DNA of 64,000 nt from Gigaspora margarita (GCA_009809945.1 WTPW01001599.1:5954-69953), one strand, 5' to 3'. Counted from the first letter of the stretch, positions 1-12,469 are shown. Notes: generated by a model not told the origin, from the sequence alone. Translations and numbers: made by a program.

Positions 1-1215
1 TACGAATCAAATTTCAGAAAATTTTTATTAAGATATTATTACTTGTCTATTAATTGAAACTTTTAGGGCATAGTTTCATCTAATAGAATCTCTGTTCTCA
101 TAAAAAAATGTTGAATATTCATGAAATTATTAAAGTTTCTATGAATTCGAATAGACACGTTTTCAAATTTTTCGCTCTAACTTCAATCGATACTAGAAGG
201 TATTTCTTAAAATAAAACCTCAAAAACGCCAATAATAAAGTTGATAGAGCAGATATTCCTTAGTATACAGTTAAAATTTCAGCTAAAACGGATTAATATT
301 GGTGGAGAAATCTAAGATTTACGATTTGCTTTCAAAATCGAATTTTCACTAATTTTGTGATGAAATGTCGACAAAAAATTCGAAATCAAAGTAGTGACTA
401 CAAATAGTTACAATGAAACATATTACTGCGGCTTAACAAAGTTGATAGATAATACAGAGTTGATTTCATTAGTAAAATTTTGCATAAATCATATCTTCAG
501 TTTTTTTTTTTCAATAATAAAAAAAGTTTTATTTAACGTTTTCTAAATAATTTCTACCAATCAATTAAATTAAGTGATAGTAAAATGGCCACGTCGAAAA
601 AGCAGTTACTAATTGATATTAGTAAATGCTTTTCATTATCACACTATGTTTTTCACGATTTTATCACTTCAAAAAACAGTTACTAAATAAAAAAAGCATC
701 TACTAATTAAAAAATCACATTTTAAAGTACTATTTATACATAGATATCACATCGAAAAAAAAGCAGCTTCTATATATAGGACTTTTAAAAAGGGGAATAA
801 CGTGACTTTAATGTGACTTTAACTGTTTTTTTTATATATGACGTAATATATGCTAGAGTTAATGCATTCGGGTAACATTGGAGACCCGAATGCATTAATA
901 TATAATACCAATATAAGACTACTATAATAATAATTAAAAGCCAGGCAGACAATATTGATACTCAAATCATGCCATAAACAGGATTATATGTCAAAAGGTA
1001 GTTTAAGCCACCTTAATTTAAAATTTTTAAATGCCTATAAAATGAATATAATAGCTTTTACAGGATATAACTTGATTAAAATGTAACGTGCATCAAAAAT
1101 GTAACTTTTAAGGGTGCCTGGCACATGATACACTTTTAATATATAGTATTAGATATTAGATTAGATATTAGATATTAGATATTAGATATTATTAGATATT
1201 AGATATTAGATATTA
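1..1215. other. gene-free AT-rich stretch
   Basis: No coding region or RNA gene is recognisable. It holds one perfect hairpin (859-898) and a GATATTA tandem repeat at its right end, listed separately. Confidence 0.5.
859..898. repeat. perfect 15-bp inverted repeat (hairpin)
   Basis: Arms TTAATGCATTCGGGT (859-873) and its exact complement (884-898) enclose a 10-nt loop. The stem contains CCCGAATGCATT. No gene abuts it, so a transcription role cannot be assigned; it may be a relic of a small transposon. Confidence 0.8.
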
Positions 1216-1219
1216 GATA
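1147..1219. repeat. AGATATT tandem repeat
   Basis: About ten head-to-tail copies of the 7-mer AGATATT with two slips (ATTAGATT, ATTATTAG). It abuts the block shared with unit 3. Confidence 0.85.
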
Positions 1220-1468
1220 GTATAATATATGAATTTAGTCGAGTGATTAATGTTGTTAGGATCAGTTGGGAGTGCTGATGAAATTAGTTCGATCATGTAC
1301 GTTACACTTGATTTTTGAAATCCAATTTGTGGATCAGGGATCTGTGGCTTAATGATCGACATAACCTGGCACAGAAAGTTGGGTGCCGTGAACAAATAGC
1401 AATTAAGGTTAAATGGTTTAAATAATTAAACTAACACAAATAATTATGGGCATGAGGTTCTCTTTACC
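1216..1468. repeat. upstream edge of duplicated unit 1
   Basis: This block is repeated at 17675-17833, including GATCAGTTGGGAG, TTAAGGTTAAATGGTTTAAA and the end ATG-AGGTTCTCTTT. A short trace (TAGTATGATATGTGAATTTAG) is also at about 11607-11627. In unit 3 the block lies directly before the Sel1 promoter. In unit 1 about 4.6 kb of other DNA (1469-6058) separates them. The copies therefore mark the left edge of the ancestral Sel1/bestrophin duplicon. Confidence 0.7.
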
Positions 1469-1477
1469 AGTACGATC

Positions 1478-1790
1478 ACATGAAATATGGAGGGATGGTT
1501 CCATACAACTTTTTGGTGCACTATATTTTTTCCTATTTTGGAAGGTACATCAGATTTTTTCCTATTTTAGTAGGTATTTAGGTATTTGAAAATATCAAAT
1601 GTTATGTGTAATTGCTTCATTGTGCATATGCGTGAAGAAATTAGCATCATGAGAAAATTACATACATCCTATATGTGCGTGTGCACATGATATATACTAG
1701 GATGATCATGTTTCTTGTATAACATGAAATGCAGAGGGATGGTTTCCGTTCAACTTTTTTGATGTTCGCTATGCTGATTTTTTGAAGAAC
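1478..1790. repeat. dispersed direct repeat (two copies)
   Basis: Two diverged copies of a ~70-bp segment, near 1478-1548 and 1722-1787. They share ACATGAAAT, AGAGGGATGGTT-like sequence and CAACTTTTTTG-like sequence. Nothing coding is seen. Confidence 0.6.
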
Positions 1791-1960
1791 CCTTTTTTTT
1801 TAGAGTAGGGTAATGGTTTTCATTTTTCCAATTCAGAAAAGGGTTATGGTAACTCTGACGGCACAGGATGATACACGTGTATATGTAATATATATTAAAC
1901 GATTGTATAGGAAATATATTCGTAATTGTGTGTATATGTTGTGGTTAGGTGGATACTGAT

Positions 1961-2374
1961 CTTATTACATACTTGTCAAAAATAGTTATCGATACCGATA
2001 AAATATTTTTGACACTTTGCCATTTTTGATTTGCTGTATCCAAAAACCGAAATCAGACCATAAGAATATTTAAAATATGAACATTATGATGATTATTTAT
2101 TTGCATGTTAATGTCATAATAGATTCGTCATAATTTGTAATTGATCTGTCACTATGAATTAATATCTTATTACATACTAGTCAAAAATCGATTGCTATCA
2201 GTTATAAAATATTTTTGGCACTTTGCTGATTTTTGATTTGCTGTATCCAAAAACTGTAATCAGACCATAAGAATATTTAAAATATGAACAATTATAATGA
2301 TCTATTTATTTGCATGTTAATGTCGTAATAAATTTGTCATATTTTGTAATTGATCTGTCACTATAAATTAATAT
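1961..2374. repeat. ~205-bp tandem duplication
   Basis: Copy 1 is 1961-2165, copy 2 is 2166-2374. Both run from CTTATTACATACT through TTTGCTGTATCCAAAAAC to TTGATCTGTCACTAT. Divergence is about one base in ten by eye, so the duplication is not recent. Nothing coding is seen. Confidence 0.85.
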
Positions 2375-2862
2375 TTTTTTTAAAAAAAAATTGACTTTTG
2401 TTTTTATGGCCACTTTGTATTTTCGAGATTTAAAAGATCGACTTCCATCCATTATGCGCACTTTGTGTCTTTGAAATTAGATTGCAATATGGACAACGTT
2501 AATATATACTGTGTATCACCAGAATGGTAAGGTTTATAGCAGTAAATCATGATAGAAGCTATAATAATTTTAACGCGAACTAACTCAGCCCCAACTACAT
2601 ATTGTGATTATTAGAATAACGAGCAAGTATAGTATGAGGATTTTTTTTGGTAATTCTTGATGGAAGCCACAATAATTTCGTTGCAAACTCAATCTTTAAA
2701 CGTATTTTGTGCCAAGTAAGTTTGTCACAGAATTTTTTATAGTAATTTACAATTAAAATTGTGATAATTCTAATACATACTAATTCACCTTCATTATTAC
2801 TGATATAAACTACAATAGCTTATCCATAATTACATGCTGCATGTTGTGAGAGGATTACGGTA

Positions 2863-3542
2863 TGATTCCCCGAAAGTTAGTTCCCCGCCAGCTCATTTTT
2901 CCGACACTATATTCCGACAGAATGTTTCACCTACAGCACTTTTTGTTGACAGAATCTTTCCTCGACATATCATGCTTTCGACATCTCCTTTCCTTAACAT
3001 CTCATATTTTCGACAAGACATTTATCTGACATGACATATTTCTAATTTGACTTTTCTCCGACAATAAGTTTTATTGAATGCACTTTTTCTGACAAAAACG
3101 ATAAACCCAGTAATCATCACATCACGTGAAATCATTCAACACGTCATTTTGTTTACTAGCACTATCAACTCGGCCTAAATTATACTATCACCTAACCCTA
3201 ATCTAACCCTAACCCTAACCCTAATTTAGCCTGAGTGCTTAATCATGTGATGTGATGAACACGAATATATGACTCTACCCAATAATTATATTTCTAGTCG
3301 GGGAAAGATCTTGTCGGAAAAAGATGTCGGAAACAAGTCATGTCGGAAAAATATTCTTTCTGAAGTACGTCATGTCAGTAAAATGTCTTTTCGAAAATAT
3401 GTCCTGTCAAGGAAAGGGGAGGTCAAAAATATGGTATGTCGAGGAAAGATTCTGTCAACAAAAAATGCTGTAGGTGAAACATTCTGTCGGGGATATAGTG
3501 TCGGAAAAATGAGCTGGCGGGGAACTAACTTTCGGGGAATCA
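2863..3542. mobile_element. 680-bp foldback element
   Basis: The left arm starts TGATTCCCCGAAAGTTAG and the right arm ends with its complement. The arms are long (about 2863-3133 and 3237-3542) and match imperfectly throughout. Each is a degenerate array of TTCCGACA / TCGACAT / TGTCGGAAA words. The apparent reading frames in both arms are by-products of this symmetry. The loop centre holds a telomere-like tract (3191-3225). No transposase; probably a non-autonomous foldback or MITE. Confidence 0.8.
3191..3225. repeat. interstitial telomere-like (CCCTAA)n tract
   Basis: About five CCTAACCCTAA-type units, one imperfect (CTAATCTAA). The tract is at the exact midpoint (~3202) of the foldback 2863-3542. 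Confidence 0.85.
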
Positions 3543-4617
3543 AGCAACAACCTGTGAGAGTGGTGAGTATTGGGTATATGTTAAAAACCACTAACAACAC
3601 CACTATCTAATCAAACCAATGTCTTTTAATAGTGCAAGGCTCTTGAACCTTGAATTGGTAGGCAAAAAGGGGCGAGATTGATTTGGTCTGGGTCTAAAGT
3701 TCTTTTTGGGTCTTGATGATGTCCAATTGAAAATGGAACAAAATTGACCAATTGGACATAGTGACTTACCACCCCTGAATATAATTATCTCCTGAGATTT
3801 CTTGTGAATAGTTCTTTTTGTTCAAATCTCACTTTATTTAATAACTCTTTATTCTAGTTGCAAAGGTTGAAAGGCTCTAATGCAATCGTTAAAATTATTA
3901 TCGATCATCACGTGATCAAGTACTCTAACAATGGAATGGATTAAATTGTTCGATAAATCAGGTAATCAAGGTTAATCAAGTTATGTTTTTGTATAAAAGG
4001 TTATTAATTCGATCTTTCTTTAATTGGGTTATACTGAACAGAGTTCAAAACTCAGGTTACGAAGTTACAACTAATGCACAACTTAACTTAGAAAAACAAA
4101 TATTCTAAGAGTGCAAGGTAAATCTAATATGATTTATTACAGCAATTTTTGGTTAAAGAGAAAATTTCTTAGAACTAACACTTCTACTTTTTTTCGAAGG
4201 TTAGAGCTCAACTTGAGAATTATACTTTATTGAAGCAAAAGGAGTCTTGTATACTTCTTCACACTATCAAGTGTTAGCTCAAATAATTATCCTGAAATAT
4301 TCTTAAAATTAATATAAACTGTTGTTTAAATTATGAACTGATAACTTCCTGATACAAGATATTCGTAATATAAGTCCAAATCCCGTAATCTAATATTAGA
4401 GCCTCGTGACATAGAGTTCTATTTTGACCCTAGTTACTAAGACCAAATCTATCGATACCTCAATCAAAGTCTTACCATTATTAGAGTTGATTTTAGAGTG
4501 AATAGTAGTGACTTTTAGACGTAAGGTTCATTTTTGCCCCTTACAACATATGTACATAGTTTTGATCAAATTTGTAGGTTACTGCAATCAATCACAATAA
4601 TTACAAATATAACTTTT

Positions 4618-5327
4618 AAGGCCATTTGAAGTTAATTTTTTGGTTAATACATCACCCCCTCCCTTAGCTGAAGCCTCCTCCCAAACAACTATCAAAACAC
4701 TGGATGACTCTTGCCAGTCGCTTGATTTACATAAACCAATGAAATTGCCCACATTTGTTCATTTTTATATGTTCATTTCATACATTCATTTCATTTTACC
4801 ACCTCACCCCCCAAGAGTCCTGAAAAGTGATGTTAACCAAAAAATCAACCTCAAACGTCCTAAGGTGGGAGAAAATATACATTTGACCGATTTAACTCTA
4901 ATAGTTACTTAGAGATAAGTTTCTGATTTACTTGAATAAAGGTCTCTTTAGCACTATACTAGCTTATTCCTTATTTTCTTTAGTAAAAATTGAAAGGAAC
5001 TTCTCTACTTGTTGTCCCTCTTTATTGAAATCAAACTTATTCATTTATATACATTTGAATTTAGATATGACATGTTAACTTGTTGTTTAGCATGTTAACA
5101 TGTTGTTTAACATGCCATGTCCTATTCAACAATGATACTACTAAGGCCATTTGAATTAATTTTTTGGTTAACATCACCCCCCAGCTGAAGTCTCCTTCCC
5201 GAAAAATGAACAACCAATCAAAATGCTGAATAACTCTGCCAATTACCTGATTTACATCAGCTAAAGAAATTGTCTGCCTTTGTTCATTTTTAAATGTTTG
5301 TTCATATATTCATCTCATTTTTTACAA
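4618..5327. repeat. direct repeat of ~185 bp, 340 bp apart
   Basis: Copies 4618-4803 and 5142-5327 share AAGGCCATTTGAA, TAATTTTTTGGTTAA, CATCACCCCCC, AGCTGAAG and TTTGTTCATTTTTA in the same order. They could be ends of a decayed element, but no coding interior or clean target duplication is visible. Confidence 0.65.
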
Positions 5328-5488
5328 TCATTTCAAAAACTAATTTTGTTTATCGGTTGTCTTTGGGAATAACGGATAAGTTTCTAACTAATTTCTTATA
5401 ATATAATTGTTCCAACACGAGCTACCTCCAACTTTATTATATACTGTGCTGATAGGAGCAAAAAATGAGTGAGTCCTGTAATGAATTT

Positions 5489-5775
5489 GATACAGTAACT
5501 AATAATTAAATCATATCAATTATAATAAAATCTTAACATTGTATATACCACATTTGTGACTTAATTTGTAACAAAATTTGTCAGTATTCGTGTTAGAAAA
5601 GTATAATTGTAATGTTAGCTAATGTAGCCCTTAATCAAAAATTAGATACAGTAACTAATGATTAAGTCATATCAATTATGATGAAATCGGCTTAATTTGT
5701 TCAAAATTTGTTGCAGTATTCGTGTTAGATAAGTATAATTGTAATGTTAGCTAATGTAGCCCTTAATCAAGAATT
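5489..5775. repeat. ~145-bp tandem duplication
   Basis: Copy 1 5489-5644, copy 2 5645-5775. Each runs from GATACAGTAACTAAT to GTAATGTTAGCTAATGTAGC and CCTTAATCAA. Copy 2 carries a small internal deletion. Confidence 0.85.
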
Positions 5776-6058
5776 TTTTGCAGCAGTTAAAGTATTTAAC
5801 GATGCTGGATGAGTGCCATAAATGCGCCACTCAGCGCGCTAGTTTTTTAAAAATTCAACAATTTGACTATTTGAAATCGCAATCACATGACCAGCACAAT
5901 CAAATGCAGAAATACAAAAAAAATTCGATAAATTTCGATTTAGACAAAATTTCAATCTCTCAAAAAGTTACAAAAATTTCCAAATCCCTGACTCAACGAA
6001 ACTTCACGCGTGATTGTACTGGTCCTGCGCGGCACCCACGTCGCGCAGCTAACATAAT

Positions 6059-6249
6059 TTATTATTATAAATCAATACGCTCATATATAATAGCGAAGTC
6101 AAAACATTTGTGGTCATATATCATGTGACAGTATTATGTAATGTTCGATAATCATATTTTTCCATTTCCGATAACTGTGTTACCTAGTACGATCATCAAA
6201 GAATCAAAAAAAAAAAACCTACACATTTTCCCATTTACGAAAAAAAAAA
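6059..6249 (+). promoter_or_regulatory. conserved upstream region of Sel1 copy 1
   Basis: This stretch is conserved before all three Sel1 copies (6059-6249, 14169-14310, and 17834-17877 plus 18253-18395). Shared blocks include ATTTGTGGTCATAT, CCATTTCCGATAA, TAGTACGATCATCAAAGAATC and CTACACAT, then an A-run directly before ATG. Conservation here suggests promoter and 5' UTR, although recent duplication alone also explains it. A TATATAAT word lies at about 6083. Confidence 0.55.
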
Positions 6250-7419
6250 ATGTCAAACGATATTAACAAGTCAACAAATTCCAAAAATCAAAAAATTATT
6301 AATGAATTATATAAATTATATGAAGAAAATACATTAAAAGGAAATTATGTTCCCGAATTTCTTACTTCAATTGAACAATATTTTACAAATAATCAATTAA
6401 ATCCAAAAGACATAATTAATTTATGTTTAGATAATCAACCCGATTCTATTATTTCAATTATTTTAGCTTGTTGTTATCGTTATGGAAAATGGGTTGAAAA
6501 AGATGAACCAATGGCATTATATTATTATCAAAAATCGATTGATATGGGAAATTCTTGTGCGATAGCTGGTCTTGGTGAATTATATGAATATGGAGTCGTT
6601 GCTGAAAAAGATGAACAAAAAGCTTTCTTGTATTATCAAAGATCTGCTAATTTGAATGATGTTTATGGATTAAATAAACTTGGTTATTGTTATAAAGAAG
6701 GAATAGGTGTTAATAAGGATGAAGATATGGCTTTTTTTATCATAAGAAATCTGCCGATATGGGTCATCCTAATGGAATATATTTTCTTGGAGATTGTTAT
6801 CAATATGGAATTGGAGTTAAAAATAATGATAAAATGGCATTCTTTTATTATCAAAAATCTGCTGATTTAGGTCATGCTAATGGAATATATCGTCTTGGTT
6901 ATTGTTATTATTATGGAATAGGTGTTGAAATTGATGTTAATAAAGCATTCTTTTATTATAAAAAGGCTGCTGATATGGGGTGATGACAGTGGATTATCTC
7001 AAGTTGGTTATTGCTATTTTACTGGAAATGGGGTTAAAATGGATAAAAATTTGGCATTCGTTTATTATCAAAAAGTAGCCGATTGGGGAGATCTTTGTGC
7101 GATTTATTTACTCGGTACTTTGTATCAAAACGGAATTGGTGTCGAAAAAGATGAATCTAAAGCTTTCATTTATTATCAAAAAGTTGCTAATATGGGTGAT
7201 TCTCGTGGATTATATAAAGTTGGATTTTGTTATGAAAATGGAATTGGCGTTGAAAAGGACGAAAATAAAGCATTTATTCATTATAAAAAATCTGCTGATA
7301 TGGATAATGCTATTGGAATTCGTAATGTTGCCTTTTGCTATCAATATGGAGTTGGTGTCAAAATGGACGAATATAAAGCATATCTTTATTTTAAAAAATT
7401 AGCTGAGAGTAAATGTTGA
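6250..7419 (+). CDS. Sel1-repeat protein, copy 1 (two homopolymer frameshifts)
   Basis: The gene is about 389 codons across two compensating shifts: one T missing in the run near 6731-6738 and one G too many near 6976-6979. Start is ATG after an A-rich leader, as in copy 3. Residues 1-65 form a helical leader (IINELYKLYEEN). Nine 36-residue Sel1 repeats follow with the pattern G-Y-CY-YG-GV-KD--KAF-YY-KSAD-G. Sel1 repeats are TPR-like alpha-solenoids that act as protein scaffolds; this fungal group has very many, often attached to kinases. Here there is no kinase, signal peptide or membrane segment, so a cytoplasmic adaptor is the likely role; partners are unknown. Net frame is kept to the same end as copy 3, so both shifts may be sequencing errors. 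Confidence 0.88.
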
Positions 7420-7911
7420 TATAATTTTCTTTATCGTTTATCATGCATTTTTTATTAATAAGTTCAATAGTTTTCTTTAGCTTCAATGTTGTTAGGGCAG
7501 TTAATATTTTCTGTACACATTCTATAATTGCTCACGTAATATTAATTCTAGTAAAATAACTAATATCTTTTGATTATAATTTTGTACGTCGAAATCAAAT
7601 TTTTTTGTCGATTCTATACTATAGATTGCAATAAAAGTTCCAAATTAATTTTGGTTATAAGAGAATTCAATTGCTATTTAATATAAAATTTAGAATTGCT
7701 TCGGTCAATGGCTAACTATAACTGAATAGCTTGTCAGCAAGTTTTATTAAACTCGTTTTTAAAATAAAATACGAGTATTAGCCAGATTGGAGCTCTTTAA
7801 ATTATATACAATGCAATTGAGGTACTTAATGAAATTAAAATTGTTATATAAAAATAGTTCACTGCTTACAAAGTCCGATTAATTATTTGCAAATGTCAAT
7901 TACGTCCGTAG
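7420..7911. other. 3' flank of Sel1 copy 1, shared by all units
   Basis: It aligns with 15421-15985 and 19566-20098. A conserved GCAATAAA (AATAAA near 7630) about 210 nt past the stop is a candidate polyadenylation signal. It is present at the matching place after copies 2 and 3 and in the relic at 33540-33905. Confidence 0.6.
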
Positions 7912-9682
7912 TGTAACGGAGAGCGATAAAACAATATAGACAACCATCCGTATACGAGCATAGCAGAAGTTCGTTTTGATTGGTTGTTAAGATACCTCGG
8001 AAAAATTGTCGATCATACCCCGGATAGAGTACCGGACAAAAATTTTATAACTCTAGAACTTTAAAAAATTAGTCAATACACTCTAAAGACATATTATAAA
8101 TTTACAATATACTAATTCAGTTTTGTATTAACAACTTTAATTTGGATTTTACAAGGGTTTTGTTATTTTTTTTCACAATAAATACATATAAACGTCTACT
8201 AAATAACGCGTACGCGACCATTCCTAACACTACTATTACTATCACTTATTGTGTTATAAACGTCATATTCACAAATTATATACTTGTACTAAATAAATTA
8301 TAATCAAAAATATTAAAATACGGTTTAGAATAATAGTTCAAAATTATACTTTTCGTAAAAAAAACACAAACAAACTAGTTGAAGCAGAGTCTTTCAATTT
8401 CAACTCACCAATTGTTTAGACCGCCGAACCACCTTCCGACATTTCAAAATATTCACCTCTCATTTAGTTTTTGGAACTATTGCATCTTATTGCATCTCAG
8501 GTTAAAAAACAATAAGTTTGAAGGTAAACTATCAACGACTAAAGTTGGTTGTTACGTTTTGTATTACAAAAAAAAAGTTTCATATGACACGACGATTTTT
8601 ACTATTAAAAGTACTTTAAAAATTACAATTGACTATATAAAAAAAAGATCGTCGCCAATCATATTTATCCTAATAACAGCCAATTAAAACAAACTTCCGC
8701 TATGCTCCTTATACGAAAAGGGATACAAATAAGTAAAGAGTGGTTAATGAAGTGAACCGATTCTAGTCGGTCAGAGCGGCTTAGCCAAAACAGATCGACA
8801 CGGATCAGCCCGATAAGCGGAAGATCCCGTAAATACTATACGTAACCGTAAGTTTGTCGATCCTTATTTTCGTGCTTTAATCTCAATTATCTCAAGAACC
8901 AACGAACCAATTTTTATGATCTAATCGCCATTAGAATCAGAAAGACCGGCTCTACAACTTTGGTTAAAGGATCAAAGAACCTTTGCATAGTAAAATAATT
9001 GATCGACTATAGTCGGTTATTAGCCGGTATGACCGACCGCACTTAGCCGGTTATATGCCTATAGTCGATAATAACCGACCGAAACCGACCGTAACCGACC
9101 GAACCCATCCCTAACTGTGATGTAAAGATGTTAAAGGGTGATTGGTAATACGAATGATGTGTGATATTGGTGATGGTGTATTTGTGATCCGGGTTGATTA
9201 TCAGGTGAAATCGGAATAATCACAACACGGGAGGTTTATACAAAGTTCAAACCGGGTTAAAACCACGTTAACGATTTAAAAGTAATAATAAAGTTCGTGA
9301 CACATAATTTGAGTTATAATAAGCCAATACAGGTCAATTCAGTCTGTCGAATCGAGTCTCGCAAGGTTTATTAAGGTTAAAGTCAAATTCAAGAGATAAG
9401 TAATTTTATTTTATTTATTTTTATTACGTGGAACTTATATGGGCTTTATTGAATTCGAAGATCTTAAATACATTTTAAACTATTAACAGCGTATTTGCGG
9501 AATACTCGGCGAACTCGCTGTATTTACCACTAATTCGCGATGGTTCAATGGTTTCGCGGTGATTATCGCGCATTCGCTGTTATTACCACGTTTTCATTGT
9601 AGCTAAGCATCTACGTCACAACCTCATTTGATTTAAAAATATTTACAACATAAAAAGAATTAAATAAAAATAATTCGTTACA
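7912..9682. mobile_element. 1771-bp insertion with TGTAACG ends and GTAG target duplication
   Basis: The ends are TGTAACGG (7912) and CGTTACA (to 9682), flanked by GTAG at 7908-7911 and 9683-9686. Units 2 and 3 show the uninterrupted site (unit 3: TCCGTAGTAAAAG), so the insertion is private to unit 1. Inverted ends match over about 7 bp. The interior has no credible transposase; it holds repeated ACCGACCG / GTCGGTTA words (8755-8830, 9000-9110) and a CG-richer TTCGCG segment (9490-9560). Probably a non-autonomous DNA element; the superfamily is not identified. Confidence 0.75.
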
Positions 9683-9686
9683 GTAG

Positions 9687-10055
9687 TAAAAGAAAACTCT
9701 GCAAAATTCTGCAATATAGTTAGAATTAAATAAAGCTAATCAGCATTACAATAATTTAATTCAAACTAAATCAATGCTCAGTCAGTGATTATTATCATTT
9801 TTATAAACCTATTTCTGCAAACGCAAAAAATTATTGCCATGCTGCAAAGTATTCTCCATTTTCAAGTCGATTCAGAACACTACATTTTCTTAATATACAA
9901 ATATATATATATATATATTTATTTATTTATTTTGCTCAATAGCTTCATAAATCAGAAACTGTGCCAAGTCTAATGTAATATGAATTTTATTAATGATAAT
10001 AAATTTAATTTTAATAAAATCAATAGAAACATTATCAGATTTCATACCATTCCCA
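9687..10055. other. intergenic remainder of unit 1
   Basis: It aligns with about 15990-16410 and 20098-20520, including TTATAAACCTATTTCTGCA and CAAAGTATTCTCCATTTTCA. A (TA)n run is at 9899-9920. It lies between the convergent Sel1 and bestrophin genes. Confidence 0.55.
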
Positions 10056-11257
10056 TTATTCATATACTTCATTATTCGCGGTTTCATCCTCCATAGATTG
10101 AATCGAAACACTTTTATTTTCTACATCAAACAACCAATGACTATCGTCTGGTGGATCATGTTTTATGATAGCAGTGACTTCTCGTTTGACCGTTTTATAA
10201 AATATGAGTTAGACAATGATGAAATTGAAACATAAATACTGTAATATATATATTATAGAAGCTGAAATTAACAGATAATTACTCGCAAAAATAATTCAAA
10301 TTGAAATGATTATAACCATAAACAAAAGGATTATAAACTTCTACAGCAATTCTTTCAACACCAAATAAAATAAAAGACACAAAGAACATGATAAAATAGT
10401 TAACCAACCAACAGAAGCAACCAATTGAAAATGTAAACTTAAAGAATAAACCCATAAAGTTTGGTATAAATGAATAGAAAAGGCAATAGGAAGTGGTNGT
10501 TTCAAATTTCTTTCAAAGCGTATTAAATATTTTCAACCAATAAATTAATAATTGTTAACATATTAGAAGCTATTGGAGGTTTAATTCTTTTTTTTTCGTA
10601 ATTGAGTTGTAATATAGCCAGGTTTAAATTCTATAATTGGTTGCTTTTTTTGTTAATAAGACTTGATGTATTGGATTCTAGATTCTCTGTAATTTCTTCA
10701 AGTCTAGGGTTTCAAATCCGGGTAGAGATGATTTTATATTTAAATAAGGTTTAACATTTACCAACATATTTCCTTCCTCTTCACGTAAATAATGTTTTAA
10801 AGCAAATGAAAAAGTTTTTTATTTTTAATTCGTGATCCGTCAAATCCTATGAGGAGTTTTATGGCAACTTTCTTCTCTATCAAGATTTCTCTTTCTTAAT
10901 TTTCATCTGTTTTATTAACATTTTTAACATCTATCCAAATAAATCGTGTCAAGTTTCTAATTGCACAGACTATTGCTGACCAGGTTTTACAAATCTCCTA
11001 GTACCTATATATTAAAATTATAATTAGCTATACTTATATAAAATATATATATATATAATTGATATAATAACTGTAAGTAAATAAAGAGCAATTGCAAAAC
11101 TTGTTACAAGAATTAATGTAAATGATTGTGGAATGCTAAGTTCAATATTAGTCTTCATGTGTATTACAGTGATGACGGCTGTAAAAGAATCAAAGTCGTT
11201 AATATAACACCATCTAAAAATATTTAATAAACTTGGTCTATAATACTCGATACTCAT
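10056..11257 (-). pseudogene. bestrophin-like (RFP-TM) anion channel, copy A, decayed
   Basis: ATG is at 11257 (MSIEYYRPSLLNIFRW) and the last exon ends at TAA 10056-10058 (...ANNEVYE). Bestrophin-family proteins are multipass membrane chloride/anion channels. Family landmarks in order are TNIELSIPQSF, a decayed YW-E--KTWS box, IHLYQTLWVYSLSL-FQLV, GVERIAVEV and a weakened PFGY/LDYFCE box. Several segments are missing, stops interrupt the KTWS box (TAG for Trp), and one N lies at 10498. The final exon (HDPPDDSHWLFDVENKS) is preserved only partly in copies B and C. It faces Sel1 copy 1. Function is very likely lost. Confidence 0.72.
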
Positions 11258-12469
11258 TTTAATAATATTAAAAATTAGTTAACGTATGTAAATAATCTGC
11301 TATCAAAAAACCCCAGTTTTGTTGTCTGACACTTTGTATAATAATACAAGTAATGAGTTATATAAAAAATTTCACAACTTACGTACGTACATATTATTGG
11401 ATAATACACGTTGTAATAACTTCTGTATTTAGTGCTGCCAAGTAATTCTTTCATCTAAATATCAATTCTTGGTTTTCCCATGGCAGCGTCCATTTTAACT
11501 TGTTTGATGTATATTTTGATGTAATTTCTATATAAGATATCTGATATGGCATAAATTGATGTATATTTACTTTGATCTAAAAATTATGCGATTACTACCT
11601 TAAGTAGTATAGTATGATATGTGAATTTAGTTGAGTAGGATTGTCATACTCATGTGTATAATAAAATTATGAACTGCTTGATCGATTATAATATGTCTGT
11701 TAAGTTATTGTATTGAATGAATAAATTATTGATGGACTTGTTGTCATATTGGTAAAAGCTAAGAGATGAAAAATATCGGCTATAGTTTTTTGGGATTCCC
11801 GATTTTATAAAAACATTTAGTGTGCGAGAAGTAAAATACCGGTAATATTTCGTTGCTGAATAAGATGACCAAGGAAATAATAGCTGTGCTCAATTGATTG
11901 TAGAATTTTTCATGTTAAACATAAAAAAATATAAGTTTGTTAATTTAAATGACAGACTCCTTTCAATATTTTTTTAATAAAAATGTCACATTACATAATA
12001 AGCTTTATCAAACTATACATCTTCATCCCTAATGATTAACACGCTTGACTTTTTTTGGATTAAACCATCAACTTATTTAATCATAATTGGACCCTTAATT
12101 GCAAATTACTCAAATAATTTGAATACTTGAATTTACAAGTTAATCCATTTCGTTTCTCCTTAACAATGCCAAAAGAAACTATTATTTGTAGCTAATAGTA
12201 TTTTAAATCATAAATTCCTTTACTAAGATATATCTTCGTGGATAGTATCAAATATATATTATTATAATATATTTAACATATGTGAAAGTTTAACATGTAG
12301 TCACATTAGTAAACAATATTAGCTATTTAAAATAATAACAACTATAGTTTATATTACTGTATTATATTAGTGAAAATGAACAAAACATTTCTCTAAATTT
12401 ACGCATGCTTATTAACTGATTGTAAAGCTAGTTTAAGTTCCTTGTTTAATGTAACTGCTATCTAGCTTT
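11258..12469. other. gene-free stretch
   Basis: AT-rich and without recognisable genes. 11258-11420 aligns with the region upstream of bestrophin B (ATTAGTTAACGTATGTAAATAAT, TTGTTGTCTGAC). A trace of the duplicon-edge block is near 11607. Confidence 0.5.

Larger units (their letters stand above)
3543..6058. other. gene-free stretch with two repeat pairs
   Basis: No gene is recognised. It contains a diverged direct repeat (4618-4803 with 5142-5327) and a tandem duplication (5489-5775). Relative to unit 3, the whole interval 1469-6058 is extra DNA between the duplicon edge and the Sel1 promoter. Confidence 0.5.

Noticed and set aside
2834-3603. Similar protein-like frames on opposite strands (PRQNVSPTAFFVDRIF-like)
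   Set aside because: They are the two arms of one foldback; similarity comes from inverted symmetry, not a coding gene.
4640-4912. 90-codon frame
   Set aside because: Covers one copy of a non-coding direct repeat; the partner copy has no frame.
5778-6128. 116-codon plus-strand frame before Sel1 copy 1
   Set aside because: No family, no homologous position before copies 2 and 3, and it runs into the conserved Sel1 promoter block. Treated as chance.
8379-8687. 102-codon frame inside the 1771-bp insertion
   Set aside because: No transposase motif, low-complexity composition; not supportable as a gene.
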